Below are positions 27,126 to 36,471 of a stretch of DNA of 64,000 nt, piece by piece. Both the position numbers and the translations under genes were made by a program. Numbering within the stretch: position 1 is the first letter of the stretch; every line of letters begins with the position of its first letter. Below the pieces are notes generated by a model that was not told the DNA's origin, did not search any database, and saw only the letters and a program-made list of their open reading frames with translations. The stretch is from Bacteroidales bacterium (GTDB taxonomy: Bacteria > Bacteroidota > Bacteroidia > Bacteroidales > UBA1402). The stretch spans positions 27,787 through 91,786 of the forward strand of contig JAFUDT010000014.1 in NCBI GenBank assembly GCA_017464285.1, written 5' to 3'.

Positions 27126-30100
27126 CTATTTTCTGACCGTGACTTTCATTGTCTGCCGGCGGCCGTCAGCTGTGACGGTCTGCATGAGATAGATGCCGGA
27201 CGAAAGACCGGTTATCTCGATGCAAGGCCGTACGCCCTGTACACGTTTCACCTTGCGGCCGGTCAGGTCGAAGAGGGCGATCTCTGCCTGCCGGGGTAGA
27301 TTCTCCACATAAAGTACATTGTCTTGAGACCAGACTTTCAGACCAGCGGCACTGACCGGTGACAATGTACTCAGAGGCGTAAAAACCGCCTTAAATGCCA
27401 CATCTTCAAACTCTGCCTTATATCTGAAAACCGTATTTTCCGACACGATAGCAGTATCGGCTCCCATCCAGCCCACAAAGCGGTAGCCCTCGGCCGGGGA
27501 GGCCGTCAGGGTGACGGTGGTGTTCTTCTTGTACACTTCGGCTTCGGGGCTGATCGTGGCTGTACCTCCCTCGGCAGGCGTGGCCTCGGCACTGACACGA
27601 ACCCAAACCTCGGGCGAGAGGATGGCCTCCATCTCCTCGGCCGTCACAGCGGGCGCGCCACTGCCGTTCAGGCCCGACAGGCAGCCGTTGGCACCGATGG
27701 CCCTTACACTGTAGTTGCCGGCCGCCGTGGCATCGTAATAGTTGGGTGCCTCGACAAAGGCCAGTATCTTGTTCTGGCTGTATAGAATATAGCCGATGGC
27801 TCCTTCGATGGGTTTCCAACTCACCGCGCCGCCAGACACCGTCAGACGTTTTTGCGGGGCAGCCGTGGCAATGACCTCGGGCACAGGGTTGAACTCCGAT
27901 GTGGCATTGACTTTCTTGTAGATATACTTCAAGGTCATGTAGTCGTAGTAGTCGGTGGGGGCCACCTGCATGCTCCAGGACACTCGCTGCGAGACACTGG
28001 CCAGTGCCGTGCCGTCGGCGTTCATGCTCTTGTATTCCATGAAGCTGCACTTGTTTTCATGACCGTCCCATTCTTTCCAACCCTTGGCATTGATGTGGGC
28101 GCCCAGGCGGCAGTTCATGAACACACTGCCCGACTCTTCCGCCCAGGGGCGGCCCAGGTAGCAGCTGCCCGAGCTCAGGCCGGTCGAAGTGATGTCGCAG
28201 TCGTTGAAGAAGAAACCGTAGTAGAGGGTCTTGCCCGTGCTCAGACGCTGGGTGTAGGGCACATCCTCGGGGGCTGTCAAAAAGCCGGCCTTGTTGCTGC
28301 GGATCTCGCACTGGTAGAAATAGCAGGTGCCGCCGGCATAGATAAAGTCGGTACCACCCTCAAACACGCACTGGTAGTAGAAGAAACGGCGGCCTTTCTT
28401 GGTGCGGTGGGTGTCCTGGTTGCCCAGGATCTTGCAATTTTTGAGTACCTGCCCGTCGGAAGCCTGGTACAGGGCGATGGCCTGGGCCGAAGTGTTGGGG
28501 TTGCGTACCGTGACATTCTCCATATAGAAACCCTTGGCCGCATTGACGGTGAAGGTGGGACAAGTCTCGCCGCCGGCCTTGATGCTGCCCTTGCCGGGAT
28601 AGTCGATTTGCTTTCCCAAATAGTCGTCCCAGGTGATGACCACGCCGTCGACGCTCTCGCCGATGATGCTGACCACCTTGTTCACAGCAGTGTAATGGGT
28701 GCCCAGGAAGAGTTTTTCCTGATAGTCGCCGTTACGGACAAAGATGATGGTGCGCTGGGAGCCCTCGGGCGCAGCATCCAGGGCGGCCTGGATGGTGGTA
28801 TAGTCGCCGTTGCCGCTGGGATCGACCACCAGGGCGAAAGGCTTGGGCTTTTCGACGGGGATATTCTCACCACAGAGGCTGCACAGATAGGCATCGAGGG
28901 CCGTGTAACCGCTCTTGAGGTTGAGATTGCGGTCGCTGGCATCGGCAGGATTCAGGCCGTGGGCCGTTTCCCAGGCATCGTCCATGCCATCGTGGTCGGC
29001 ATCGGTAATGAAGCTGTAGGTCTCATAGTCGGGATAGCCGCCCACATCCGAAGGCCGGTCGATGATGCCGGGAGCCTTGTTGGCCACCGAGCCGTGGTAT
29101 AGGGCCGTGCCGGTGCGGACTTCCTCAACGATGCGGGCATCGACCGTGTCACGCGGGAAGGCACCCACGCCCTTCAGCACGCTTTGGAAAGCATCTTCGG
29201 CCGATTCGGTCGTGACGGGGTCGGACACGGTGAAAGGCGTCTCTGAAATCAGTTGGCTCTTGGCAATGCCAAGATCTGTATAAGCACTGGCATTCAGACC
29301 ATTGTAGTTGTTGGTATTGCGATTGGTGTTGGCCGAGCCTTCCATGTGGTTGCCCGACATATACCACTGCGGAATCTGCGATTTCTGCTGACTGCTGCTG
29401 CGCGTGGAATTGACGAAATAGGAAGACTTGGTGCCCGGATAGGCAGGACCGGGCTTGTAGTAGTTGTTGACAAAATTGATCTGGTGCACGTTGCCCGTTT
29501 CCATGTCTGCACCGTAGCAGGCTCCCTGACTACCCCAATTGTAATTGACATTGTTCACATAGTCGATTAGGACCTTGGTGTCGTTGCTGCGGGCACCGTT
29601 GAAACGGGGAGCACGGCTCTGGTTGTGGGCCAGCAGGTTGTGGTGGTAGGTGGCCGTCTGCCCGCCCCACTGCGTGCCGTAGCCACGCACTCCCTTGCCG
29701 TGACCGGCATCATAGAGACCTTCGTGGACCAGGCACCACTGGACGGTGGTCTTGGTGTTGTCGTAGATGGTCATGTTCTCCTCGCCCGACCAGCCGAAGG
29801 TGCAATGGTCGATGATCCAGTTGCTGGCGTTCTCGATGCCGATCGAGCCGCCTTCGATAAAGGAGGTCGAGCCGTCGCCGTTCTCCCTGAGGCCAATACG
29901 GAAGCGCAGATGTCTGATAATCAAGTTCTGGCTACCTCCGAAGTTACACTTGCCGCCACGGATGCAGATGCCGTCGCCGGGAGCGGTCTGGCCGGCCAGT
30001 GTAAGGCCTGTCCGTTTGCAGCGCAACATGGTTTCCAGCTCGATGATACCCGAGACCCGGAACACCACCGTCAGGGGTTCGTCTGGGTACTGCTTCAAGG

Positions 30101-30290
30101 CCCAACGAAGGCTGCCTACTATGTCTCCGTTGGCATCATCTTCGAGATTGGTCACTTCCACCACCTGACCGCCTCGACCGCCTGTAGCCCATTTGCCGAA
30201 TCCTTCGGCCGTCGGGAAAGCCGGTGTCTGCGCCGTCACCGACACAGCCATCAAAAGTCCCAACATCAACAACACTGACTTGTTTTTCAT
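27126..30290 (-). CDS. secreted pectate lyase (PL1)-pectinesterase (CE8) fusion with C-terminal sorting domain
   Basis: Modular pectinase of 1054 residues. Signal peptide MKNKSVLLMLGLLMAVSVTAQ. Residues 22-400 are a PL1-type beta helix: ANGDIVGSLRWALKQ, WIIDHCTFGWSGEENMTIYDN and the catalytic-Arg region HNQSRAPRFNGA. A short dockerin-like or calcium segment (DADHDGMDDAWETAHGLNPAD) joins it to a CE8 domain at about 487-790. The CE8 catalytic residues are visible in LGNQDTHRTKKGRRFFYY, GGTDFIYAGG and YLGRPWAEE. Then come an Ig/FN-like module, an InlB-type repeat (VTLTASPAEGYRFVGW) and a C-terminal tail (IALFDLTGRKVKRVQGV, GLSSGIYLMQTV, MKVTVRK) of the type IX sorting kind. De-esterification and lyase cleavage of homogalacturonan would be coupled in one protein. 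It lies 41 bp after nfnB. Confidence 0.92.
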   Translation of the reverse strand: MKNKSVLLMLGLLMAVSVTAQTPAFPTAEGFGKWATGGRGGQVVEVTNLEDDANGDIVGSLRWALKQYPDEPLTVVFRVSGIIELETMLRCKRTGLTLAGQTAPGDGICIRGGKCNFGGSQNLIIRHLRFRIGLRENGDGSTSFIEGGSIGIENASNWIIDHCTFGWSGEENMTIYDNTKTTVQWCLVHEGLYDAGHGKGVRGYGTQWGGQTATYHHNLLAHNQSRAPRFNGARSNDTKVLIDYVNNVNYNWGSQGACYGADMETGNVHQINFVNNYYKPGPAYPGTKSSYFVNSTRSSSQQKSQIPQWYMSGNHMEGSANTNRNTNNYNGLNASAYTDLGIAKSQLISETPFTVSDPVTTESAEDAFQSVLKGVGAFPRDTVDARIVEEVRTGTALYHGSVANKAPGIIDRPSDVGGYPDYETYSFITDADHDGMDDAWETAHGLNPADASDRNLNLKSGYTALDAYLCSLCGENIPVEKPKPFALVVDPSGNGDYTTIQAALDAAPEGSQRTIIFVRNGDYQEKLFLGTHYTAVNKVVSIIGESVDGVVITWDDYLGKQIDYPGKGSIKAGGETCPTFTVNAAKGFYMENVTVRNPNTSAQAIALYQASDGQVLKNCKILGNQDTHRTKKGRRFFYYQCVFEGGTDFIYAGGTCYFYQCEIRSNKAGFLTAPEDVPYTQRLSTGKTLYYGFFFNDCDITSTGLSSGSCYLGRPWAEESGSVFMNCRLGAHINAKGWKEWDGHENKCSFMEYKSMNADGTALASVSQRVSWSMQVAPTDYYDYMTLKYIYKKVNATSEFNPVPEVIATAAPQKRLTVSGGAVSWKPIEGAIGYILYSQNKILAFVEAPNYYDATAAGNYSVRAIGANGCLSGLNGSGAPAVTAEEMEAILSPEVWVRVSAEATPAEGGTATISPEAEVYKKNTTVTLTASPAEGYRFVGWMGADTAIVSENTVFRYKAEFEDVAFKAVFTPLSTLSPVSAAGLKVWSQDNVLYVENLPRQAEIALFDLTGRKVKRVQGVRPCIEITGLSSGIYLMQTVTADGRRQTMKVTVRK

Positions 30291-30331
30291 ATTTCTGGAT
30301 TTAGTTCAGTTACGTTTTGTTGTCCTGCGGT

Positions 30332-31798
30332 TTATTTCTTCAGTTGTTCATGCATGGCTGCAGCGGCCCGGCGGCCGTCGCCCATGGCCAGAATGACCGT
30401 GGCACCGCCGCGCACAATGTCGCCACCGGCAAAGATGATGGGCAGCGAGGAGCGCATGTCGTCATCGACCACGATGGTGCCCTTGCGGGAAATCTCCAAA
30501 TCGGGGATGGAATTCGGGATGAGCGGATTGGGCGAGACACCCACGCTCACGATGACGATATCGACATCGACCGTCTCGATGGCCCCTTCGATGGGCACCG
30601 GACGACGACGGCCCGAGGCATCGGGCTCGCCCAGCTCCATTTTCTGCAGTCGCATCTGGCAGACACGACCCTGCTCGTCGCCGAGGTATTCGATGGGGTT
30701 GTGCAGGGTCATGAACTCGACACCTTCTTCCTTGGCATGCTTCACCTCCTCCAGACGTGCCGGCATCTCCTCTTCGGAGCGGCGATAGACGATCATGGCA
30801 CGCTCGGCACCCAGACGACGGGCCGTACGCACCGAGTCCATGGCCGTGTTGCCACCGCCGATGACAGCCACCCGCTTGCCGAAAGGCACGGGTGTGTCGC
30901 TATCAGGATTGGCGGCATCCATCAGGTTGACACGGGTCAAGTATTCGTTCGACGACATGATGTTGATCAAGTTCTCGCCCGGGATGTTCATGAAGTTGGG
31001 CAGACCAGCGCCGCTGGCCACAAAGATACCTTGGAAGCCCTGTGCCTTCAGGTCGTCCAACGACAGTGTCTTGCCGATGATGATGTCTTTCTCGAAGCCG
31101 ACACCCATGCGGCGCAGGTTGTCGATCTCACAATCCACGATGGCATTGGGCAGACGGAACTCGGGGATGCCGTATTTGAGCACACCGCCAATCTCGTGCA
31201 GTGCCTCGAACACGGTCACATCATAGCCGTACTTGGCCATGTCGCCGGCAAACGACAAGCCGGCAGGGCCGCTGCCCACCACGGCCACCTTGATGCCGTT
31301 TTTCGGGGCCTGTTCGGGCAGGATGGTCTGGCCGCTTTCGCGCTCGTAGTCGGCGGCAAAACGCTCCAGATAGCCGATGGCCACCGCAGGCTTGCCCAGT
31401 TTCTGGGTATAGAAGCACTGCGACTCACACTGCTTCTCCTGCGGGCAGACACGTCCGCAGACGGCCGGCAGGGAACTGGTTTCCTTCAAAACCTTGGCAG
31501 CCTCGAGAAACTCGCCGCGCTCGATGTTCTTGACAAAGCTCGGGATGCTGATTTCGACCGGGCAACCCGTCATACAGGTCGGATTGGCGCAGTCGAGGCA
31601 GCGACAGGCCTCCTGGACAGCCTGCTCGGCCGTCAGACCCTGGTTCACTTCTTCACGGTTGTGACTGCGGTACTCGGCGTCAAGTTCGTTCATCTTGACC
31701 CGGGGCAGGTCGGTACGTTCCTTGGCCTTCATGCTCTTGCGCAAGGCTTCACGCCATGCCTGGCTGCGAGCAGCAGCTATTTTTTCTTCTCTAGTCAT
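30332..31798 (-). CDS. nfnB: NADPH-dependent oxidoreductase, NfnB/GltD-like flavoprotein
   Basis: FAD/Fe-S oxidoreductase of 488 residues, annotated variously as glutamate synthase small subunit or NfnB. Because its partner gene is an NfnA/SudB-like protein 3 bp upstream and no GltB large subunit is present, I favour NfnB of NADH-dependent ferredoxin:NADP oxidoreductase. The N-terminal 4Fe-4S cysteines are in CRCLDCANPTCMTGCP and CGRVCPQEKQCESQC (residues 85-145). FAD- and NAD(P)-binding dinucleotide folds are VAVVGSGPAGLSFAGDMAKYGYDVTVFE and VAVIGGGNTAMDSVRTARRLGAE, both present in part as Rossmann GxGxxG motifs. VFVSVGVSPNP-like residues close the domain. It should help balance NADH, NADPH and ferredoxin pools. 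Confidence 0.85.
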   Translation of the reverse strand: MTREEKIAAARSQAWREALRKSMKAKERTDLPRVKMNELDAEYRSHNREEVNQGLTAEQAVQEACRCLDCANPTCMTGCPVEISIPSFVKNIERGEFLEAAKVLKETSSLPAVCGRVCPQEKQCESQCFYTQKLGKPAVAIGYLERFAADYERESGQTILPEQAPKNGIKVAVVGSGPAGLSFAGDMAKYGYDVTVFEALHEIGGVLKYGIPEFRLPNAIVDCEIDNLRRMGVGFEKDIIIGKTLSLDDLKAQGFQGIFVASGAGLPNFMNIPGENLINIMSSNEYLTRVNLMDAANPDSDTPVPFGKRVAVIGGGNTAMDSVRTARRLGAERAMIVYRRSEEEMPARLEEVKHAKEEGVEFMTLHNPIEYLGDEQGRVCQMRLQKMELGEPDASGRRRPVPIEGAIETVDVDIVIVSVGVSPNPLIPNSIPDLEISRKGTIVVDDDMRSSLPIIFAGGDIVRGGATVILAMGDGRRAAAAMHEQLKK

Positions 31799-31801
31799 AG
31801 C

Positions 31802-32617
31802 TTATCCCAGTTTTTTCATTTCTTCCTTTTCGTAGGCTTTGTAGGAGCCCATGCGGCGCATCATGCCGTCCCAGTCGACCTGGTGGGCGTCGAACTCGGG
31901 ACCGTCCACACAGACGAACTTGGTCTGTCCACCCACGCTCACCCGGCAGCCGCCGCACATGCCCGTGCCATCGACCATGATGGTGTTGAGCGAAGCCACG
32001 GTGGGCACATTGTATTTGGCCGTCAGGAGCGAGACGAACTTCATCATGATGGCCGGGCCGATGGTGACACAACAATCGACCTTCTCACGCTGGATGATAC
32101 TCTCCACACCGGCGGTCACCAGACCTTTCTCACCGTAGGAACCATCGTCGGTCATGATGATGACCTCGTCCGACCACTTGCGGATTTCGTCTTCCAGGAT
32201 GATGAGGTTCTTGCTTCGGGCGGCCAAAACCGAGATGACCCGGTTGCCGGCTTGCTTCATGGCCTGGACGATGGGCAGCAGCGGAGCTACACCCACACCG
32301 CCGCCGGCGCACACCACGGTGCCGAACTTCTCGATATGAGTGGCTTTGCCCAGCGGGCCGACCAGGTCTTGGATCTCATCGCCCACCCGCATGTTGCACA
32401 GTTTGTTGGATGTCAGGCCCACACGCTGCACAACCAGCGTGATGGTGCCCTTCTCCGTATCAGCAGCCGAGATGGTGAGCGGAATGCGTTCTCCCAGCTT
32501 GTCGAGCTTGACGATGACAAAATGGCCGGCCTTGCGGGCGCGGGCAATGAGGGGAGCCTCCACTTCCAACTGTACCACCAGCTCGGAAAAGTCTTTCTTG
32601 CTTACGATTTTGTTCAT
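31802..32617 (-). CDS. nfnA: NfnA-like FAD/NAD-binding, 2Fe-2S subunit (sulfide dehydrogenase/DHOD-K type)
   Basis: Small subunit of the Nfn transhydrogenase, 271 residues from the ATG at 32617 (MNKIVSKKDFSELVV). The in-frame start at 32665 lies beyond the predicted promoter. The FAD domain contains RIPLTISAAD, the NAD-binding region has VVCAGGGVGVAPLLPIVQAMK, and the 2Fe-2S ligands are in the C-terminal segment GTGMCGGCRVSVGG...FVCVDGPEFD. The family is shared with dihydroorotate dehydrogenase electron-transfer subunit PyrK, but pairing with a GltD-like protein points to Nfn. Overlapping expression with nfnB is expected (3-bp gap). The promoter -7 box is at 32663-32670. Confidence 0.87.
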   Translation of the reverse strand: MNKIVSKKDFSELVVQLEVEAPLIARARKAGHFVIVKLDKLGERIPLTISAADTEKGTITLVVQRVGLTSNKLCNMRVGDEIQDLVGPLGKATHIEKFGTVVCAGGGVGVAPLLPIVQAMKQAGNRVISVLAARSKNLIILEDEIRKWSDEVIIMTDDGSYGEKGLVTAGVESIIQREKVDCCVTIGPAIMMKFVSLLTAKYNVPTVASLNTIMVDGTGMCGGCRVSVGGQTKFVCVDGPEFDAHQVDWDGMMRRMGSYKAYEKEEMKKLG

Positions 32618-32662
32618 AGGATCAATTTGTTTGAGATAGGACAAGGCTTTGCCTTGAAACCG

Positions 32663-32670
32663 CAAAATTA
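32663..32670 (-). promoter_or_regulatory. -7 promoter element of nfnAB
   Basis: TAATTTTG on the minus strand is an exact TAnnTTTG match, 45 bp upstream of the nfnA ATG. It supports the 32617 start over 32665. Confidence 0.5.
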
Positions 32671-32737
32671 GTCAGTTTTTCACTAAATCCCATATCTTGG
32701 GGAAAATATGTAACTTCGCAGCCGAAAAACAAGATTG

Positions 32738-33415
32738 ATGAGCCCCTACAAAGCAGTCATTTTCGACCTGGACGGCACACTGGCCGACACCATCCACGAC
32801 ATCGCCGCTGCCGCCAACGCCTCGATGGCCGCCCGGCAGCACCCCATCCACAGCCTGGAAGAGTACCGCCGCATGGTGGGCCATGGGCTGCGCAACCTTT
32901 GCTGGCAGGCCCTGCCCCAGGAGGCCCGCGACGAAGACGAACTGGACATTTGCCACCGCCTCACCATGCAGTACTACCGGGCCCATCCCGTCGATGGCAC
33001 CCGCCTGTATCCCGGCATGAAGCAAGTGCTGGTGCGCCTGCACGAGGAGGGGCTACACCTGGCCGTGCTGTCGAACAAAGCCGACGAGCTGACCCGCGTC
33101 ATCATCGAAAAACTGGAGGTTGAGCCGCTCTTCACCGTTGTCAGCGGCCTGCGCGACGGCTTTCCACGCAAACCCGATCCCGCAGGGGCGCATTGGGTGA
33201 TGGACCGCCTGCAAGAACAGGCCGGGGAGCGCATCCTGCCCGCCGAGGTGCTTTACGTGGGCGACAGCGGAGTCGATATGCAGACGGCCGCCAATTGTGG
33301 TTTTGTATCGCTGGGCGTGACCTGGGGGTTCCGCTCGCGCGAGGAACTCATCGAAAACGGAGCCCGCCATATAGCAGACAGCGCCGCGGACATCCTGTCC
33401 ACAGCGCTGTCGTAG
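32738..33415 (+). CDS. gph: HAD-family phosphatase, phosphoglycolate phosphatase-like
   Basis: Haloacid dehalogenase hydrolase of 225 residues. The four HAD motifs are all visible: DLDGTLADT (nucleophile Asp, residues 9-17), VLSNKADEL (motif II), FPRKPDPAG (motif III Lys) and YVGDSGVDMQTAANCG (motif IV acidic pair). The cap domain between motifs I and II is alpha-helical, as in phosphoglycolate phosphatase. Likely substrate is 2-phosphoglycolate formed in DNA repair, but HAD specificity is hard to read from sequence. It is divergent from nfnAB and convergent with the CE8 lipoprotein gene 18 bp away. A -7-like TAACTTCG is at 32711-32718 (one mismatch). Confidence 0.85.
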   Translation: MSPYKAVIFDLDGTLADTIHDIAAAANASMAARQHPIHSLEEYRRMVGHGLRNLCWQALPQEARDEDELDICHRLTMQYYRAHPVDGTRLYPGMKQVLVRLHEEGLHLAVLSNKADELTRVIIEKLEVEPLFTVVSGLRDGFPRKPDPAGAHWVMDRLQEQAGERILPAEVLYVGDSGVDMQTAANCGFVSLGVTWGFRSREELIENGARHIADSAADILSTALS

Positions 33416-33433
33416 AATCTTTTCCCGAAACCT

Positions 33434-34987
33434 TTACTTTGTCGGATCCCAGCCGTCCAGCACAAAAGCCGGTTGGCGATAGTTTTCTATGATCTTTGCA
33501 TCCGCAGGCAGCGTGAGCTGGCGCGAAGGAGCGACCCGCTGCGAAACATCGACCGGCTGGCCGTCGGGCGTGCGGCTGTTGTATTCCCAATAGTGGACAT
33601 TCCTGGTGTCGCCGCCCACCGGGCCCCAGCCTATGGCAGGAATACCCTCCAGCACACAGTCTATCAGCACGGCTTCGGCATAAGGATAGGCCTGGCCGCC
33701 GTTGATGGGGGCACGGGCAAAGACCGAACCGCGCTTGTCATTGCCCTGGAAGCGGCAGTTGACAAAGACATTGCCGTGATTGGCCTGGGTATTGCGAATC
33801 CACATAAAGGGACCGCCATTGTTTTTGATAAGACAGTTCCGCAGAAAAGCCGGACCGCGACCCAGCATGGTATCGCCGCCTCCGTCTATCTCGCAATCTT
33901 CCATATAGAGCGAGCCGTTGGCCTGCAAAGCATCGCCGTCACCGACGATACGCACTTGGTACAGGTGGTTGCGGCAGCCCATGATGAGCAGGCCCTCGGC
34001 CTGGCCGCGATAGTCGGTCTGTGCAGTCAAATTGGACACATACAGGTCGTGGCAGTTGTCGAGCATGAAAGCAGCGCGCCGAGAGGGGAAGGTGCCGGGC
34101 CATTCGTTGGTGCTCACATCCACCGGATGGGGATTGAACATCTCGTTGTTGGCATAATGCACCACCACGCCGTCGCGGCTTTCGCCCACGATGCGCAGGT
34201 GGCTCTTGTTGCGCGCATAGACCAATTCTTCGTAGTCGCCGTTGCGCACATAGATGGTGTGCGTCTCGGACAGGTTGTCAGCGGCAAAGTCCAAAGCGCC
34301 TTGCACGGTCGAGAAGTCGGCCTTGCCGTCGGCGCTCACAGTGACAAACAAGCCGTCGGCCGGACGTCCGCGGTCCACAAAGGGAGGTTCGCCCTGATGC
34401 CAGGCCGGAGCCTCGCTGCGGGTCGAAAACTGCCACTGTCCCTGGGCGATGCCCTTGAACTCCGTTTCGGCCAGCTGGATGACTTCCTTGTCGATGGTGA
34501 CATAGTAGCTTTTGCCGTATTGCAGCAGGTCGTGGTGAGGATAGATCACCACCGAGTTGCCGCGCACCAGGGCCGGATAGAAATGGAAGCCATCGGTAAA
34601 GCCGCCGATGATAGTCAGCTGGAAAGTGTCGGCCGTGGCGGCGGCGCAGCCCGAAGGCGTGCCGGGCAGCACATCGCGGTTGGTGAGCCGGCGGTCGCGC
34701 TCATAGATGTAGGGTTCCCAGGCATAGGGAGCCTTGGGACCCCGCTGCATGGACGTAGGTCCGGCAGGGATGCTCATATCCAGGCTGTCGGCCACCATGC
34801 CGGTAGCGGCATCGATGATACGGATCATACCCTGGGTGCCCAACTGGGGCTGTTCGTCAAAAGTCAGGATCAGATGAGTGTCGGGGTTGACACCCTGGGC
34901 CTTGTTGGCCGGGAAAAACTCCGGAAACTGATTGCCGCAGGCTGTACACATCAGCACCAAGGCGGCCAAAAAACATCTTTTCATCAT
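33434..34987 (-). CDS. CE8 pectinesterase-like lipoprotein
   Basis: Surface or periplasmic lipoprotein of 517 residues (MMKRCFLAALVLMCTAC, acylated Cys17). Residues 20-215 are an Ig-like/Big_5-type N-terminal region. Residues 220-505 are a pectin methylesterase beta helix: VSADGKADFSTVQGALDFA, IYVRNGDYEELVY and LRIVGESRDGVVV. The catalytic acidic residues are probably in GDGDALQANGSLYMEDC and GGGDTMLGRG. The usual LGRPW is replaced by FARAPINGG, which marks a divergent subfamily. It is the last gene of the four-gene pectin operon, 51 bp after the fucosidase. Start 34987 is chosen because it gives the lipoprotein signal directly. Specificity for methyl or acetyl esters of a complex pectin is open. 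Confidence 0.83.
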   Translation of the reverse strand: MMKRCFLAALVLMCTACGNQFPEFFPANKAQGVNPDTHLILTFDEQPQLGTQGMIRIIDAATGMVADSLDMSIPAGPTSMQRGPKAPYAWEPYIYERDRRLTNRDVLPGTPSGCAAATADTFQLTIIGGFTDGFHFYPALVRGNSVVIYPHHDLLQYGKSYYVTIDKEVIQLAETEFKGIAQGQWQFSTRSEAPAWHQGEPPFVDRGRPADGLFVTVSADGKADFSTVQGALDFAADNLSETHTIYVRNGDYEELVYARNKSHLRIVGESRDGVVVHYANNEMFNPHPVDVSTNEWPGTFPSRRAAFMLDNCHDLYVSNLTAQTDYRGQAEGLLIMGCRNHLYQVRIVGDGDALQANGSLYMEDCEIDGGGDTMLGRGPAFLRNCLIKNNGGPFMWIRNTQANHGNVFVNCRFQGNDKRGSVFARAPINGGQAYPYAEAVLIDCVLEGIPAIGWGPVGGDTRNVHYWEYNSRTPDGQPVDVSQRVAPSRQLTLPADAKIIENYRQPAFVLDGWDPTK

Positions 34988-35038
34988 ATCGTTTCTCTTT
35001 AGATTCCTGTATATCAAATTTGTGTCGGCACATAGCCT

Positions 35039-36469
35039 TCATTCCAAATCCAACCGCACCACCTGGGCCGCATCCGAGGGCAGCCGGGCGCCTTGCGGGA
35101 TGGTCAGCGTCAGGCCGTCGGGACGTTGTTGGAAAGGACAGGTGAAATTGCGCTTCACGCTGAGCAGGGTCGCCTGCCTGACGGAACCTCCGACAACCTG
35201 CTCTGTGAGCGCCTTCAGATCCAGCGTGACACCCTTGCCCGGCCAATCCAGGAAAACCAGGTAGAGCGCACCGTCCTTGCGGGTGAAGAAAACCCGCTCT
35301 CCTGCAGGCAAGGTCTCGTGAGAGACAAGGCAAGGCCGCGTTCCGTAGATGCTTTCCCCGTACGACCAGAGCCAGACGCCGACATTCTCCATGATGTCGC
35401 GCTGGGCCTGGGGGAAAGTGCCGTCGGCCATGGGCGAGAGGTTCATCAGCAGGCAGCCGTTGTTGCTCACCACTTCGACAAGTTTGTGGATGATGTCGAT
35501 GTGCGAACGATACTGCATGCCGCGCACGTAGCCCCACGAACTGTGATAGCCCGTCGAGATGGTGTAGTCGCACAGCCAAGGCTCCGGATCGGGCTCGTCG
35601 GGGTGACTCATCTCGTGGTCAAGCATGCCGATGCTGCGAGGAAATTCCTTGTATTTGTAAGTGAAGACCACCTCCTGGCCCCTCTTCTCGGCATGGTTGA
35701 AGTAATGTGCCAGGAAATCCAGCCTCATCTGCTCGGGAATGGAATCCATCCAGGCATCGAAATAGATGATGTCGGGGCTGTACTTGCTCACCACCTCGCA
35801 CGACTTGTCGAGCCACATGTCGTACCACTCCTGGCGGGGCATCAGACAGCCGTACAGGCGGGCATACTTGGGATTGTCGGCCGCCCAACCGGGCTGCACC
35901 TGCACATAGTAGTAGTTGTTCTCGTGATGCAGGGAGACGAAAAACTTCATGCCGCGGGCCCGGATGCTCTGCTCCAACTCTCCCACGACATCGCGTTTGG
36001 GTCCCATGCGACGGGCATTGAAACGCGTGTAACGGGAATCCCACATGGCAAATCCGTCGTGATGCTCGCCCACCAGTCCGGCAAAACGGGCACCGCTGCT
36101 GCGGAACAGCTCGGCCCAGGCATCGGCGTCGAAACGCTCGGCCTTGAACATGGGAATGAAATCGTGGTAGCCGAACTCGGTGAGCGGTCCATACAGCTGC
36201 TCATGACGCTGGCGGGCGTTCATCAGCCCCACTCCTTCGTCGTGCATATAGTGGAAATACTGCTCGTTGCCGTAGGCCGGCACGCTATAGACGCCCCAAT
36301 GGCAATAGATGCCGAATTTGGCGTCGCGCATCCAGTCGGGCACAGCCACATGCTTTTCCAGCGACTGCCAGTCGGGTCGGTAGGGGCCGTCGTTGGTTTC
36401 GCTCGCCGGACGTTGCCGGCAAGACAGCAACAGCAGCGGCAGCATGAGCAGCATCACCCGCAGTTTCAT
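35039..36469 (-). CDS. GH29 alpha-L-fucosidase lipoprotein
   Basis: Exo-acting retaining fucosidase of 476 residues. It begins MKLRVMLLMLPLLLLSC, a lipoprotein signal with Cys17. The TIM barrel has GH29 hallmarks: KFGIYCHWGVYSVPAYGNE (51-69), GEHHDGFAMWDS (134-145) and the nucleophile Asp238 in SPDIIYFDAWMD. A C-terminal beta sandwich (from about 380) follows. The ATG at 36469 lies 2 bp after the stop of the upstream beta-helix gene; the longer open frame to 36802 overlaps that gene and is rejected. In a pectin operon the target could be fucosyl groups of rhamnogalacturonan II or xyloglucan. The acid/base residue cannot be placed with certainty by eye. Confidence 0.9.
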   Translation of the reverse strand: MKLRVMLLMLPLLLLSCRQRPASETNDGPYRPDWQSLEKHVAVPDWMRDAKFGIYCHWGVYSVPAYGNEQYFHYMHDEGVGLMNARQRHEQLYGPLTEFGYHDFIPMFKAERFDADAWAELFRSSGARFAGLVGEHHDGFAMWDSRYTRFNARRMGPKRDVVGELEQSIRARGMKFFVSLHHENNYYYVQVQPGWAADNPKYARLYGCLMPRQEWYDMWLDKSCEVVSKYSPDIIYFDAWMDSIPEQMRLDFLAHYFNHAEKRGQEVVFTYKYKEFPRSIGMLDHEMSHPDEPDPEPWLCDYTISTGYHSSWGYVRGMQYRSHIDIIHKLVEVVSNNGCLLMNLSPMADGTFPQAQRDIMENVGVWLWSYGESIYGTRPCLVSHETLPAGERVFFTRKDGALYLVFLDWPGKGVTLDLKALTEQVVGGSVRQATLLSVKRNFTCPFQQRPDGLTLTIPQGARLPSDAAQVVRLDLE

Positions 36470-36471
36470 CT

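Noticed and set aside
30332..31798. Glutamate synthase small subunit (gltD) function
   Set aside because: No large subunit gene nearby, and the adjacent NfnA-type partner makes the Nfn assignment more economical.
30317..32671. Plus-strand open frame of 784 codons
   Set aside because: Opposite to nfnAB, which have clear Fe-S and nucleotide-binding motifs. The shadow frame is rich in His/Asp/Val typical of antisense translation.
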